Part shown: one piece after another, positions 10,071 to 19,699 of the stretch
How positions within the stretch are numbered: the stretch's first letter is position 1
Layout: every line of letters begins with the position of its first letter
Assembly: GCA_026874595.1 (NCBI GenBank)
Contig: CM049310.1
Coordinates: forward strand, 89,285,556 to 89,349,555
Length of the DNA: 64,000 nt
Direction of reading: 5' to 3'
From: Sipunculus nudus
Lineage: Eukaryota > Annelida > Sipuncula > Golfingiida > Sipunculidae
Program-made: the position numbers and the translations under genes
Notes under the pieces: model-generated
Seen by the model: only the letters and a program-made list of their open reading frames with translations
The model's database searches: none
Told to the model about the DNA's origin: nothing

Positions 10071-11722
10071 AGGAACTTGCCATGGAAACTGTATCAGAAA
10101 ACACATTTCCGACGAGATACAGGTTTGGCCATGCCCCATTCCTAATACTACAGATCAGAAGCTTTTCAGCAAACGTGGGGTTATCGGTCACAAATGCGTT
10201 GCAACGGGAAGCTTAAATAAGCGACATTTCTGCCTTTGGCCACGTACTACTTTCCCACATTTTATTTCTAATTCTAACCAAAAAAAAAACTCCGAATCAA
10301 TACCAACCATGTGCATGTTAACCTTCATTTGATCTATGTTCATGCAGATCTTTGGTGAAACAACTCTTAGTGTGGTATTATTATTTCTCTTACCAGGTAT
10401 GACGCAAAGCTTTATCAATAGAAAGTACGCTTACATTTTAATACCATTCCCGGTCAATTGTTCAAGAGTAATAAAATCTTAAATTGAAATTCCTAAAGTT
10501 ATTTTGATCAAGCCCTGAGTCTTCATAATATAGTTCCTATTATTTATTAACAGTAAATATAAACATCATCAATGACGTCTTTAAGGTGAACATACCGATG
10601 TATGAATTTCTTGCCACAAGCAAAGCACCACAAAATAACTGTAAAAATATGTTCCTATTTTATTTTGACAGTATCCCACGGAAAATCTATATTTTATTTT
10701 AACTTTCAGAATTAAAACAAAAGAAAAATGAGCCAACATTCCTCATATCAGTTAATTTATCCCTAAACCCTAAAAAACGCCCGGTTATCGGATATGTCAG
10801 CTAGTATATACACATAACAAAACACCTTCAAATCTGACACAGATATCCTTCGCTTAGGACGCTCCAAAATCCCATGTGACTCCCCACAAGTTTTGTGGAC
10901 ATTGGCGGGGGGGGGGGGGGGTGTCAATGACGTCTTATCAAGATCCTGTGATTAACATGTTTTGAATGGCCTTGGCATTTTGAAGGCTCCCAGAGACTCA
11001 CATGTTCATGTTTGTTTCACCTTTACTAACTTGACAGTCCTTATAGTTGACTTGAGGGTTCCCGCGGGCAAATTGCCTGTATTTTTTACTTGGGCCTGTG
11101 TAATGTGAAGGTGCAAGCTATTTTGGCCCGTAAAAATCTGCGTTCATGTGTTTGTATTACTTTCTGCCTCGGTCTCTATGTGGAAGATGTTGTAAGATGA
11201 AGATGTCACAATGAAAGGTATTTCACAAATTTTATAGTTCAATTTGAGCATACAGTCTGATTCTGCCTATATACGTAAAATGAATAGTACCCTGTAGGAC
11301 ATTAGGGGAGTATACTTGCCAGTAAACTGCTCCCTAAGCTTATCACTTCAGCAAAACAACCTGCGCCCATCAGCCTGAGATCACTGAAATCTAATATATT
11401 AATATGCAAAAACAGTACTGAAAAATATGCGAATCGGGAAAAAAGGATTGAGCAAGAAGAAATCATTCTCATTTGATTACAAATAAAGCGCAAGTTCATC
11501 GTGTAATTAATGACTTAGCGAGCAATTTTGATCAGTAGGTATACGTTTCAAAATGAAACGCCGTACAGTAAGAAAATATCGGAAAAAAGGGTCGAAGGTT
11601 TATTTTAAAAGCTATTAATGAAATAAAATAAATTTACGTAAAGATAGGCAGTTTAAAAGGATTACTATAAACAAAAGACGGTACACGTCAATGGGAGACC
11701 GTGAATATCAGGCTATTCTTTA
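10071..11722. other. non-coding DNA
   Basis: No supported gene. It holds a run of 15 G at 10907-10921 and otherwise AT-rich sequence. The minus-strand frames at 10188-10418 and 11302-11499 have no splice context. Confidence 0.4.
10907..10921. repeat. poly-G tract (15)
   Basis: An uninterrupted run of 15 G, the sixth and last long G/C homopolymer in the window. Confidence 0.95.
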
Positions 11723-12178
11723 TACTGTGGTTGCCTCTATGTTCGCGAGGGTTTAATTTTCGCGAAATTCACGATTGGGAAAAATCGCAAATATCAAACA
11801 ATCGGGAATTAGACACTTTCAACCAAGATAAACTAGTGGGGATGATGCATCTGCAAAAACAGATCAGTCATAAGAACCCCGGAAACAATGTCCGTTAATG
11901 AGCAACCTAATCTGTGCATGATATCGGAACCGGCCAGTGCAAACGCGTATAAAGTATTGTCAGTACACTTGGTGATCACCGAGGATACATTTAATAATAT
12001 GAGGACGCATTTAATAAAATGAGGACGGAAATTAATAATATCGTCCAGGATTTATGCTTATCTTATATTACCAATATAAGTTCAGGTGCGATCGCAAAAA
12101 TGAAACCCTCGCGAAAAATTCAAAATAAAAATATTCGCAAAATTTAGGCCTCTCGAATATATAAAACCAACCACAGTA
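11723..12178. mobile_element. non-autonomous TIR transposon (MITE), about 456 bp
   Basis: It begins TACTGTGGTTG (11723-11733) and ends CAACCACAGTA (12168-12178), a perfect 11-bp terminal inverted repeat. The inner arms share CGCGAGGGTTT and TTTTCGCGA words, so the inverted similarity extends inward with gaps. If the outer TA is target duplication, the element starts CTGTGGTTG, as would fit a TA-targeting Tc1/mariner-like transposase; this is inference. It is too short for a transposase and has no coding frame. A related end lies at 402-412. It carries a small internal tandem repeat at 11988-12027. The open frame at 11701-11898 overlaps the left arm and is not a gene. Confidence 0.75.
11988..12027. 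repeat. two 20-bp tandem units inside the MITE
   Basis: The units CATTTAATAATATGAGGACG and CATTTAATAAAATGAGGACG lie back to back and differ at one base. Confidence 0.9.
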
Positions 12179-12930
12179 TGTCATAAAAAAAACTGGGTTT
12201 ATGACTGCGTGTTTTCTCGATGGGTAAATATTAATCTCGGCTTGTCATTAAAAAAAACCCATTTTATTACCTTATTACAGTAATAATTAATCATTTGTTA
12301 TCGTTCTCAAACATTTGAGAATATGACTAGGCTTTGTGTGATAATGCTCAGTTAAATAAGATAGCATATGATGCCCATTCCTGGACTTGAATGAAAAGTT
12401 CTGGGAGGTATTCCTTAACTCAATTGTTGAATAATAAACATCTCTTGAAATCAAGATTTGTTGACAATTTGCATACTTTTAAAACAAATTTCTATATTTA
12501 AGTGCATTATAATAAGTCATTTTTTACTGTTTGGACAACTGACAGCAGTTCAGTCATGATCAACACGTGATGGACAAAACTCGGTTCACTCTTATACCCC
12601 TCCCTCAACAGTAAAGCATTGGCGGATGTTGGTAGATCCGTAATAAAGTAAATAATTAGCCATTAATACATCTGATACCTCAGAACCATTATAAAGTAAA
12701 TATGGGAATACAAGAACTGTAGAAATCAAACAAATATAGGTTAAGGTGACTATTTTGCGAAATTTTGGAACTGAAATATGTATTTTACAATATTTGCCTT
12801 CAAACACTTTTTGTAGTGATGATCAACACATTTCAGTCATTGCACGTAATGCCTGGAAATTATAGTCATTTCGTGAAATTCCCGAGTGAATCAGTTATTA
12901 AGTGTAATCATGTTACGCCTGTAATTTTCA

Positions 12931-12933
<3 letters not shown>
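12179..12933. other. AT-rich non-coding DNA
   Basis: No exon supported. The minus-strand frame at 12592-12807 is AT-rich and has no splice sites in a usable position. Confidence 0.4.
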
Positions 12934-12970
<37 letters not shown>

Positions 12971-12989
12971 CATATATATATATATATAT
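12934..12989. repeat. interrupted (TA)n microsatellite
   Basis: TA dinucleotides broken by CATACATA in the middle. The frames reading IYIYIY across it are artefacts of the repeat. Confidence 0.95.
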
Positions 12990-13282
12990 GATAATAGTAT
13001 TAAATAGTCTATGTGGGGGCCTGTTGAAACATTGGCAGGGAGGGAGATACATTTCATTGTTTGACCGTGTTCTGCTTGACATAGCCTGAACATAAAACAC
13101 ACAGGCTTGCACTTCTGCATTCAGATGGAAACATGAATCCGTCACTGGATCACAAGTTTCAGAATCGATCTGCGAACACACTGTAAACCGTTACTCGGAG
13201 GTGCTGTGCGCTCGATAGTAACTTGAACAAATGACCGGGCTACCATGCGCGGCGCATGAGACTGGACTCTCCGTGCGTTCAC

Positions 13283-13414
13283 TTATTTTTGGGCTATATT
13301 CCCAGGTTCACTTAAGTTACAATATAAATACCGATGACGCTCCAGGATCTGGAGAAGATATTGGATCAACACCAAAATCTTATCTTTTCTTCCTTGGCCC
13401 ATTTCCGATATGCC
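13283..13414 (-). CDS. candidate coding exon of the minus-strand gene
   Basis: On the minus strand, after a good acceptor (GAATTTTTCAG, AG at 13415-13416), a frame in phase 0 runs 43 codons to TAA. It reads GISEMGQGRKDKILVLIQYL, then LQILERHRYLYC, then NLSEPGNIAQK. The middle is a plausible amphipathic helix rich in K, L and I. It lies 113 bases beyond the stop of the exon at 13528-13645, so it could be an alternative last exon. A second frame is open for only 15 codons, and the opposite strand is also open (13231-13467), which weakens the call. No family recognised. Confidence 0.3.
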   Translation of the reverse strand, partial: GISEMGQGRKDKILVLIQYLLQILERHRYLYCNLSEPGNIAQK

Positions 13415-13527
13415 CTGAAAAATTCATGAGATTCCATTCATGCTTGTGTGCAATGTATTGTGAATAAAACACACACGCAAATGGTAATGATCGCCTGTCC
13501 TCCTGGCGGAGACAACATGGGTTTTTA

Positions 13528-13645
13528 TCACCACAAGATCCTCTGTTGAAATTTCCTGTGAAGTACAGTGATACGCTTCAATAACACGCGAAGCTGGCCA
13601 GCTCCAGAACAAACGCTGTCCCTATTTTCGACGATTGGGCGGCGT
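13528..13645 (-). CDS. unknown minus-strand gene, exon 3 (terminal)
   Basis: The acceptor is strong (TTTGCCCTTTTTGCAG, AG at 13646-13647). The first base completes the codon left open by the exon at 14791-14935 (CA|A, glutamine). The frame then runs 38 codons, starting RRPIVENRDSVCSGAGQLR and continuing VLLKRITVLHRKFQQRILW, to TGA at 13530-13528. The tail is basic. No AATAAA was found close downstream on this strand. The exon may instead end at a donor-like GTGATA just before the stop and continue to 13283-13414. The phase agreement with the upstream exon is the main support. Confidence 0.4.
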
Positions 13646-14790
13646 CTGCAAAAAGGGCAAATGAATTGCCCTGTGTCCTAAAGGCATATAATCCTTAAGA
13701 ATTAAATATATTCTGGTGATCCAGATTGTCTCCAGATTACATTCACAGAATCTCAGCAAATCCTTTCATACCTTTTTGCATAAATTTACCAACCAATCCA
13801 CCAACCAACCAAGAGAAAAAAAATGATACAATCATCACCTGGCGATGGTGTATTTGAATTATTAACTAAATCCATATATCAGCATGTCATTGTTAATAAT
13901 ATTTGCAGCTAACATTTGAAAAATTAAAGAGTAATACAGGGCCTGGGTTACAGAAACTTATGCAGTTGCTCATAGTAACGGTTAGTCGCAGATGGCGAGG
14001 CTAAAGTTCTTATTTCTATTAATTCGGTCGCATCGCCTCCCCAGAAGAGGGGCTAACTGGGGTTACGGCACCAAACGATCTGTTACTCTCAGAATGGACA
14101 CTGGAAAAAATAGTTCCTATGGGTGAAACACTTCAATGTTTCCAATCAAGCATCTGTTACATCAATAATTGATTTATTTGTCCAGAAAGAAATTAAACAT
14201 ATACATCCCGATAGCCATCTTGTATTTGACGGCAGTCCTGAATAATACCCTGTGTACTATTATGTACGTGTTTTCACATCCTGGTTGCAAAATAGTGATG
14301 TGAATATGACAGTAAAGTTTTCAATGGTTAACTTTTCAATACACACATATGTACTGAACATTAATCAATTGAAATATGTCAAAGCGCAGAGTTTGTATAG
14401 AGTGTAATAGTCATAGTTAGCTGCATGGTCAATCTATGGACTCCATATTGCGCCAATCACTTAAAAAACACATTTGAGGAGTATATTCTTATGCTAAGAA
14501 ACGCCCTGTTAATTGAATATGCTAAATCTCTGACACTTGGATATTATGTCATATGGCAGTTGAAGGAGTTGACTATTCCCTTTCGTTTGCATATGAAAAA
14601 TTATGATAACTTGAAGGGACATAATGAGACGCAATATTATGCTTGTTCAGTTCAGTTTACCTTTATACAAATGTCTTTCACAGCTGATATCTCCTGGCTT
14701 CATCCAGCACCAAGTACCCGAATATGCCTCCGCACAACGATATTCAGTACCTCAACCATTTCGCGTACAAATAATGTCCTGGCCTGTTAC
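13646..14790 (-). other. probable intron 2 of the minus-strand gene
   Basis: AT-rich DNA between the donor at 14789-14790 and the acceptor at 13646-13647. It contains a short CCAA microsatellite (about 13790-13812). The plus-strand open frame 14425-14859 runs through it and over the next exon and is read as an antisense shadow. Confidence 0.4.
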
Positions 14791-14935
14791 TGGAAGCGCT
14801 CAGTAGCTACAGATCGCCGGATAACCAGTCCTTTGGTAATAGTGAAATCCACCCTGTAGTCCGTTACTGAGGTATCTACGTGGCCGTCCTCACATGCTGA
14901 CATTCTAAAGTCAGTAATATCGTCTCTCAACTGTA
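14791..14935 (-). CDS. unknown minus-strand gene, exon 2
   Basis: The acceptor is strong (CTGTGTTTGTTTCAG, AG at 14936-14937) and the donor acceptable (TTCCA|GTAACA). Entered with the one base left by exon 15803-15983, the frame is open throughout: V, then QLRDDITDFRMSACEDGHVD, then TSVTDYRVDFTITKGLVIRR, then SVATERF. The alternating V/T/D/F/I pattern suggests beta strands. If the donor is not used, CAG is followed at once by TAA. I do not recognise the family. The in-frame join with both neighbouring exons is the reason for the call. Confidence 0.5.
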
Positions 14936-15802
14936 CTGAAACAAACACAGACCGGCTTCTGGACCGCAGCTAACTGAGAGACTACACCAAACTGGAGCGC
15001 TAACTCAAGCGTTTGCAACGATTCCTTCTCAACCACAGCTAATGTGTGTTTACTGACGTCACAAATCCTGATGCTCTTCTGGCCAATAATCTCACACTAT
15101 TATGCCGACTGTAATTAATTACGTGAATTTAAAAAGGAAACGCCTCCAGATAGGGAGAAAGCAAATAAGCAGGTACTTGGCCTTGGAAGTCTACTGAAAA
15201 CAACGTTACTATAGTCACCGTCTAGACAGGACTCGGTTCCCATGAAATGAAACTGTACGGAAATTAACATAAAATGAGGCACCTGTGTTTTCCATCCTCA
15301 GTTCTCACGCTAACATCTTAATACGAACCTCCATATAAATGAACAATAATTCATAAAAAAAAATTAACCTTGTTATACTATTGCTTAATATGCAATAAAA
15401 TAGGTAAGTCACAATACTCTGGTGACAGCACAAAAAGTCTCACGCGGTGTGTTATGATTACGCCTGTGATCGCGCCTGTTCCACTGTTTTTAACACTCAT
15501 TTACATGAGTAAGCAAAGAGTTTCAAGGCAATATTTTGGCCGGTTTAGATTTATTTTAAAGGGAAGAAACTATTTTTGTGTTAATTCAAAATGTTTTATA
15601 GGTGATTGGGCCCATTTAGTCATATAAGACTAGGCAGCTGTTTACAGCTAATGTTTCGGTTTGTAAGATATATGCACCTATTTAACATTTCTTATACCTT
15701 AGATTATCACTCATCGTACGCTCTTTTATTATCAATCTAATTTCACTGGCCATTTCACAGGTCATACTTGGTTTCAAGCCAGTGTTAGTCAGTTTTCGTT
15801 AC
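14936..15802 (-). other. probable intron 1 of the minus-strand gene
   Basis: Lies between the donor at 15801-15802 and the acceptor at 14936-14937. It includes a perfect CRE palindrome TGACGTCA at 15054-15061 and a CCAAT word soon after. The plus-strand frame at 15370-15627 is AT-rich and unsupported. Confidence 0.4.
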
Positions 15803-15983
15803 CATGAACTGTCATAATTAACAGTCGGTCCCCCTGCCCTTTGTTTACTCGGTAAGTGATCGATGCGCCGCCTTGCGGTATAACGAGAGTGACGCCACTG
15901 GATTGTTTTTCAGCTGACCCCACACTTTGAAACCCATTGACAAAAGCACCCTTACTGAACCAAGATAAAAAATGACCGGACAT
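15803..15983 (-). CDS. unknown minus-strand gene, exon 1 (first coding exon)
   Basis: The acceptor is excellent (TTTTTTTTATTCGGTCCTAC then AG at 15984-15985) and the donor good (CATG|GTAACG, GT at 15801-15802). The exon opens with ATG and encodes 60 residues plus one base: MSGHFLSWFSKGAFVNGF, then QSVGSAEKQSSGVTLVIPQG, then GASITYRVNKGQGDRLLIMT, then VH. Its end phase fits exon 14791-14935, and with 13528-13645 the product is about 147 residues. The acceptor directly before ATG implies at least one untranslated or coding exon upstream, which I did not locate. Composition suggests a beta-rich soluble domain; there is no clear signal peptide or membrane span. Function unknown. Confidence 0.5.
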
Positions 15984-16835
15984 CTGTAGGACCGAATAAA
16001 AAAAATCATGTTACTGTCAGGTGACATCTTGCAAATCAACTGGACAGCAACATTGCAGATAACCGATTTGAGCTTGCGCTTTAGAAAAACGTGACTAACA
16101 TGTTTGTTAAGCCGTCTGCTAAAATGAGTCGAAAGCGGAACGATGACGTACAAAGAATTAACGCAGAGTGGAGATTATCAGACATATTGTTTGTCCGGCA
16201 ACGTTTTGTATTACATTTTTGTAGGCAAGTCTACCAAGATCGTGGCTTCAAATTGGCGGTGTCCGGGGGCGTGACGTCATTTAGTACAATTGCACTTTGA
16301 TAAACTGGTAGCCGAAGTGGCGAATTGGGTTCACTTGAATACGCATAGAAATGGCATTAAAACAAAAGGATTCCTCTTTTGACATTGGCCGTACTAGGTG
16401 AAATGAAACTTCACAGGTTTCTGCTTCGCTTGACCAAAAGAATATGAATCTGTTTGCGACGGCAAACTTTTGTATCACATTTGAAATGGGTCTGAAAAAA
16501 CTCAAGTCAAAGTGACTGTCGCGAATATTCAGTTTTCTTTTCTTATCCCACTTATCGTTCGGAATTCTGGGATGTTTTGGTCATATTTTAGCGAAATATG
16601 GTTTACATGTCACATGAAAGGCATATGAGTTGTTTTTTTCCACCGGAACAATGTAAAATTAATTGACGGTCTCATGGGTAAAACTAACCGAAAGATGGCG
16701 TGCGTGTATTTCAAATACCAAATCCATTCAAATATGTTAATGAACGATCGGCAAGTCGGCTGATAATACACATTTGCAATTGAGAGGAAAGTTGTAGTCA
16801 CATCAAATGTTTTGGACGAAGTATAATGGAGATTC
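15984..16835. other. upstream region of the minus-strand gene
   Basis: More GC-balanced than its surroundings up to about 16,300, with a perfect CRE palindrome TGACGTCA at 16272-16279 next to a GGGGGCG word. That would suit a promoter for the minus-strand gene, but a transcription start cannot be placed. The frames at 15845-16153, 16091-16300 and 16281-16505 lack supporting splice context. Confidence 0.3.
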
Positions 16836-17734
16836 AGACCAGCGCTGACTCTCCAAGTAGGCAGTACCTCTACTGATTGTCCCCCGCTTTCGCGGATGGG
16901 GGGACATTGATTTGAGTTTATCTGTCTGTCCGTCTTTCTTTCCGTCTGTCTGTCTGACCGTCCATCAGGTTTTCGTTTCCGTGCGATAACATTCCTAAAT
17001 GGAACCCGATTCCATTTAAATTTTTGTCAGTGATTGCTCTCATGCAGACTTTGGTTCGGATTGGTTTTGGAGAGTCTTTTCTGAAAAGTTATAATCAAAA
17101 GCTACAAAACAAACAAATGATTCCCCTTTTGTTCCCAATTCACGAATTATATCATGACATATGGGAACATCTTAAGGGGAAAATGAAAACTTAAACACAA
17201 GCACTATGACCTGTGGAGACATCTTCACGGGAAAATAAAAACTAAAACATGTTGAGATGGCAACAGAGGGACATAAAGAGGCGGAAGCATAGGACATAAC
17301 TTCCACAAATTTGCTTATTTTCTGATTTTAATGTAAAACTTTTACAATATTTTTCTAATGTTCCTGTAGGAATGTTCACAAAAATTTTGTTCTTATGTCC
17401 AGGTAATACTTAAACAATTTTTTGAAGTCATAAGTTAATGACGAAGGGTTAATTTATTATTCAAGAAGCAGTCTTTGCTATGCTCAGAAATAGTATTAAA
17501 CACTGTAATGATTTGCTCGCTCGGTAAATTTTCAAAAACGAAGTATTTTAAATGGAATAAGTACTGTTGGAATGACTCAAGGAATTCCAAGGCTGTCCAC
17601 CAGTATTTAAATCTATACAAGTCGTTAGTACTTAGTACTTTATCTAAATTATAATTGTTACCTACGCACTTATTTACGTATTTCTTGTTGAATTGTCTTT
17701 ATAGACCAGCGCTTCTTGTAGGCAGTAGGTCTAC
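16836..17734. mobile_element. dispersed element with TCTG/TCCG tract, flanked by direct repeats
   Basis: The interior begins GTCCCCCGCTTTCGCGGATG (16879) and holds a tract of TCTG, TCCG and TTTC tetramers (about 16921-16970). From memory, such modules are frequent in marine invertebrate genomes. Related words, AGACCAGCGCT..GTAGGCAGTA..TCTAC, occur at both ends, 16836-16873 and 17703-17734, in direct orientation, as expected if an insertion split or duplicated a target, or of paired termini. Two internal copies of about 55 bp lie at 17157-17262. No coding frame is present. Confidence 0.5.
17157..17262. repeat. two diverged tandem copies of about 55 bp
   Basis: Both copies contain an ATGGGA or GTGGAG start, ACATCTT, GGGAAAATGAAAACT or GGGAAAATAAAAACT, then AAACA. 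They lie inside the TCTG-containing element. Confidence 0.65.
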
Positions 17735-17983
17735 TTTTATTTTTTTTATATTTCATATTTTTTTTATATCATTTTATATTACAACAACACTTTGAATACG
17801 GCACCGCAATTCACCTGCATAGAAGTATGAATAAAATAAATCAGCCTGGTTTAAGCTGGTCCATTCAACATGAGTTCACGAGTCGGGCAAGAAAGTTGAC
17901 CTGAGTGAAGACGAACCGACGGCCCACTCATTTATGGCGCAGCCAGCATGAAATATTTGAGTGTTGATTATTATTTTGTTAAC

Positions 17984-17988
<5 letters not shown>
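17735..17988. other. no gene seen
   Basis: AT-rich at the left, with a short balanced patch near 17,870-17,945. No frame or splice pattern supports an exon. Confidence 0.35.
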
Positions 17989-18058
<70 letters not shown>

Positions 18059-18060
18059 AT
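17989..18060. repeat. compound (CT)n(AT)n microsatellite
   Basis: About 15 CT units are followed directly by about 16 AT units and a short imperfect tail. Confidence 0.95.
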
Positions 18061-18260
18061 AGTATATATGTATTGTCACAGTGCCGGTATTTACGAAAAT
18101 TCGTAAAGAGATGTTCTAGGCCGCTAATCAACAAAACTGTGTGATCTTGATTGTGCATTATCAAATTATCAGCACAATAACCCTAACCGGAATGTGAAGA
18201 AATGTTTTCATTTGCTGTTATAACAGGTGGCTTTGAAAAAAAGTCCGCCTGAGTCAAAAC

Positions 18261-18430
18261 AACAGGTGACCGCTGTCCTCACGCGTGGGCTCCGCGTGGA
18301 ATGAACCGTGTCGCCGCTGAAACAAGTGTGCACGTGCTTAGTTTGTCTTGGTTTAATTTCACACAAAAAAGCGTGGACTCGTGGTTCAGACTTAGGTTCA
18401 TCCCCCTTATTTCGCTTTAAAAACTAAGAC
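18261..18430 (+). promoter_or_regulatory. candidate promoter upstream of the 18.5-kb exon
   Basis: A CpG-containing block holds CACGCGTG (about 18280), a second GCGTG, and an E-box CACGTG at 18331-18336. A TTTAAAAA element (about 18415-18422) sits roughly 90 bases before the first ATG of the exon that starts at 18509. The order and spacing suit a plus-strand promoter, but none of the motifs is specific. Confidence 0.35.
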
Positions 18431-18508
18431 GTGTGCAAAAAAAAAATGGTTTTACGGAGAATTTCGTATCGTCCGTGAATACACTGGTGTCCACAAGCGG
18501 AATTGTGA

Positions 18509-18597
18509 ATGGATTTGACTGCATGTGTTCCGTGCATGGACTCTTTGTGTTCTGTTTCCATGGACAGCTTTCTAGAAGACCTTGTCGTGATGGACCG
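18509..18597 (+). CDS. first coding exon of an unknown plus-strand gene
   Basis: An in-frame TGA stands directly before ATG 18509, so translation must start here or later. The frame reads MDLTACVPCMDSLCSV, then SMDSFLEDLVVMD, 29 codons plus two bases. It ends at a consensus donor CG|GTAAGC (GT at 18598-18599). Later in-frame ATGs at 18536, 18560 and 18590 are alternatives. The acidic, hydrophobic pattern (SFLEDLVVMD) resembles an N-terminal activation-type segment, but this is only an impression. No second exon is visible in the 1.1 kb before the satellite, so any continuation must lie beyond the array or be lost. Confidence 0.5.
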
Positions 18598-18779
18598 GTA
18601 AGCTACATTTTTAGTGATATATAACATTTATAAGTCTATCCCAATCCAATATATCGACCTCTTTAGCATGGAAACTATCCCTTCATACTAATGTTTTCTT
18701 TTAAATTTTAAAGCTTTCACCAACAAGTGAAGAATTTTTTTTTCTGTTTGATAAGTATATAAGATTAATTATTTTGTAA
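18598..18779 (+). other. start of the intron after the 18.5-kb exon
   Basis: AT-rich DNA after the donor at 18598. An acceptor-like TTTTAAAG near 18711 is not followed by a usable frame. Confidence 0.35.
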
Positions 18780-19106
18780 TATACGCCCGTCATATAAAGG
18801 CAGTATTATGGTTTACCCACCGCCCGTCTGTTAACTTTTAGTGTCGCCGCGATAACTTACCGGGGCTTAGATGGATTTTCAATAAACACAATATAACTAC
18901 CTGCAACATCCATGCTTCTTTAATAAGGTCAAGGGTCACTAGGCTACTTTGTGGTGTCGACGAGATGACATATGAAGAATATAAAGGACTTTGATAAACT
19001 CATCGGAAATTAAAAAAAAAAGTTCTCGCGCTAAATTTGATTTCCGGGAAATCCATGCATATTTAATGAGGTCAGAGGTCACCGCACTTTGGAGGCCCCT
19101 TGGTGA
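18780..19106. repeat. diverged copies of a dispersed repeat
   Basis: The segments 18908-18956 and 19050-19106 share ATCCATGC, then TTTAATAAGGTCA or TTTAATGAGGTCA, then GGGTCAC or AGGTCAC. Upstream there is a CCGCCCGTC word and a GTCGCCGCGATAAC word, as seen in invertebrate interspersed repeats. The consensus-like donor on the minus strand at about 18,855 lies in this repeat and is not taken as an exon border. Confidence 0.45.
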
Positions 19107-19107
19107 C

Positions 19108-19640
19108 TAAAGCCGTGGTCCCAACCCGCCGTTCTTGCAAGTGCGTGCTGTCTACTTGCAAAAACTTGGACAAAACTTGGGGATCCGTACGTAGTGAGTA
19201 CTGCCTTAGTACGGATTTGGGAGCACGCAGACACGCCGTAGCACTTTTAATGCAGGAGGAACTTTTCTACGGACTCACCTCCGACATCGGGAGGAAAAAC
19301 TCACGTTCATCGCATTTGGACGCACATACAACATGCAAGTGAGTAAGGGCATCGTACGTGAGCAGCACGTGTAAGTACTGCCTCCGTACCACAACGTGGC
19401 AATCGCACGGAGATCGTACGTTACAAGCACGTTGTAAGCACGTACAACTCACCAAGTGCGCATCGTACGATGCACGCAAACGCTCACGGAACACGTACTT
19501 GCACCTTGCGCAACCGTGCGTTGACGCACTCCCCCCAAACTCTTGCCACTCCCTCCCAACGTTTCAGAAAAAACGTGGAGGCTGTCCGCAAAAAACGTAC
19601 AGACTAAAAACACGCACGGTGGGTTGTGACCGAGGCTTTA
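19108..19640. mobile_element. CpG-rich TIR element (MITE-like), about 533 bp
   Basis: The left end TAAAGCCGTGGTCCCAACCC (19108) and the reverse complement of the right end (TAAAGCCTCGGTCACAACCC, ending at 19640) match over about 26 bases with few differences, giving terminal inverted repeats. The interior is much richer in G+C and CpG than its surroundings and is filled with CGTAC, ACGTG and GCACG words in both directions. No clear target duplication was found. It is too short for a transposase, and the open frames at 19100-19342, 19267-19494 and 19358-19741 are by-products of the base composition. It ends about 60 bp before the satellite array. Confidence 0.7.
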
Positions 19641-19699
19641 TCGAATATCCTATGGATTTTCATGAAACTCATTGTACATATTTTCTATATAGGTTTTCT

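Noticed and set aside
10027-10332. Plus-strand frame MDSKSKPGPES...
   Set aside because: It begins inside the GAGTCC repeat, has no splice context and is low-complexity at the start.
12990-13169. Cysteine-rich minus-strand frame (IDSETCDPVTDSCF...) after an acceptor-like site
   Set aside because: The composition is attractive but there is no usable donor or stop before the frame enters the TA microsatellite, so an exon cannot be delimited.
14425-14859. Plus-strand open frame of 144 codons
   Set aside because: It crosses the minus-strand exon at 14791-14935 in antisense, has no family resemblance and no splice support.
15846-15860. Consensus-like plus-strand donor CTCG|GTAAGTGA
   Set aside because: It lies antisense within the minus-strand exon 15803-15983, and no plus-strand coding frame leads into it.
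16123-16300. Plus-strand frame starting MSRKRNDDVQRINAEWRL
   Set aside because: It faintly recalls transposase-derived proteins, but it is short, ends without a donor and lacks any recognised domain.
18179-18189. AACCCTAACC resembling telomeric repeat
   Set aside because: It is less than two units long with no continuation, so it is chance.
18850-18862. Consensus-like minus-strand donor CCCCG|GTAAGTTATC
   Set aside because: It falls in a dispersed repeat and no coding frame precedes it.
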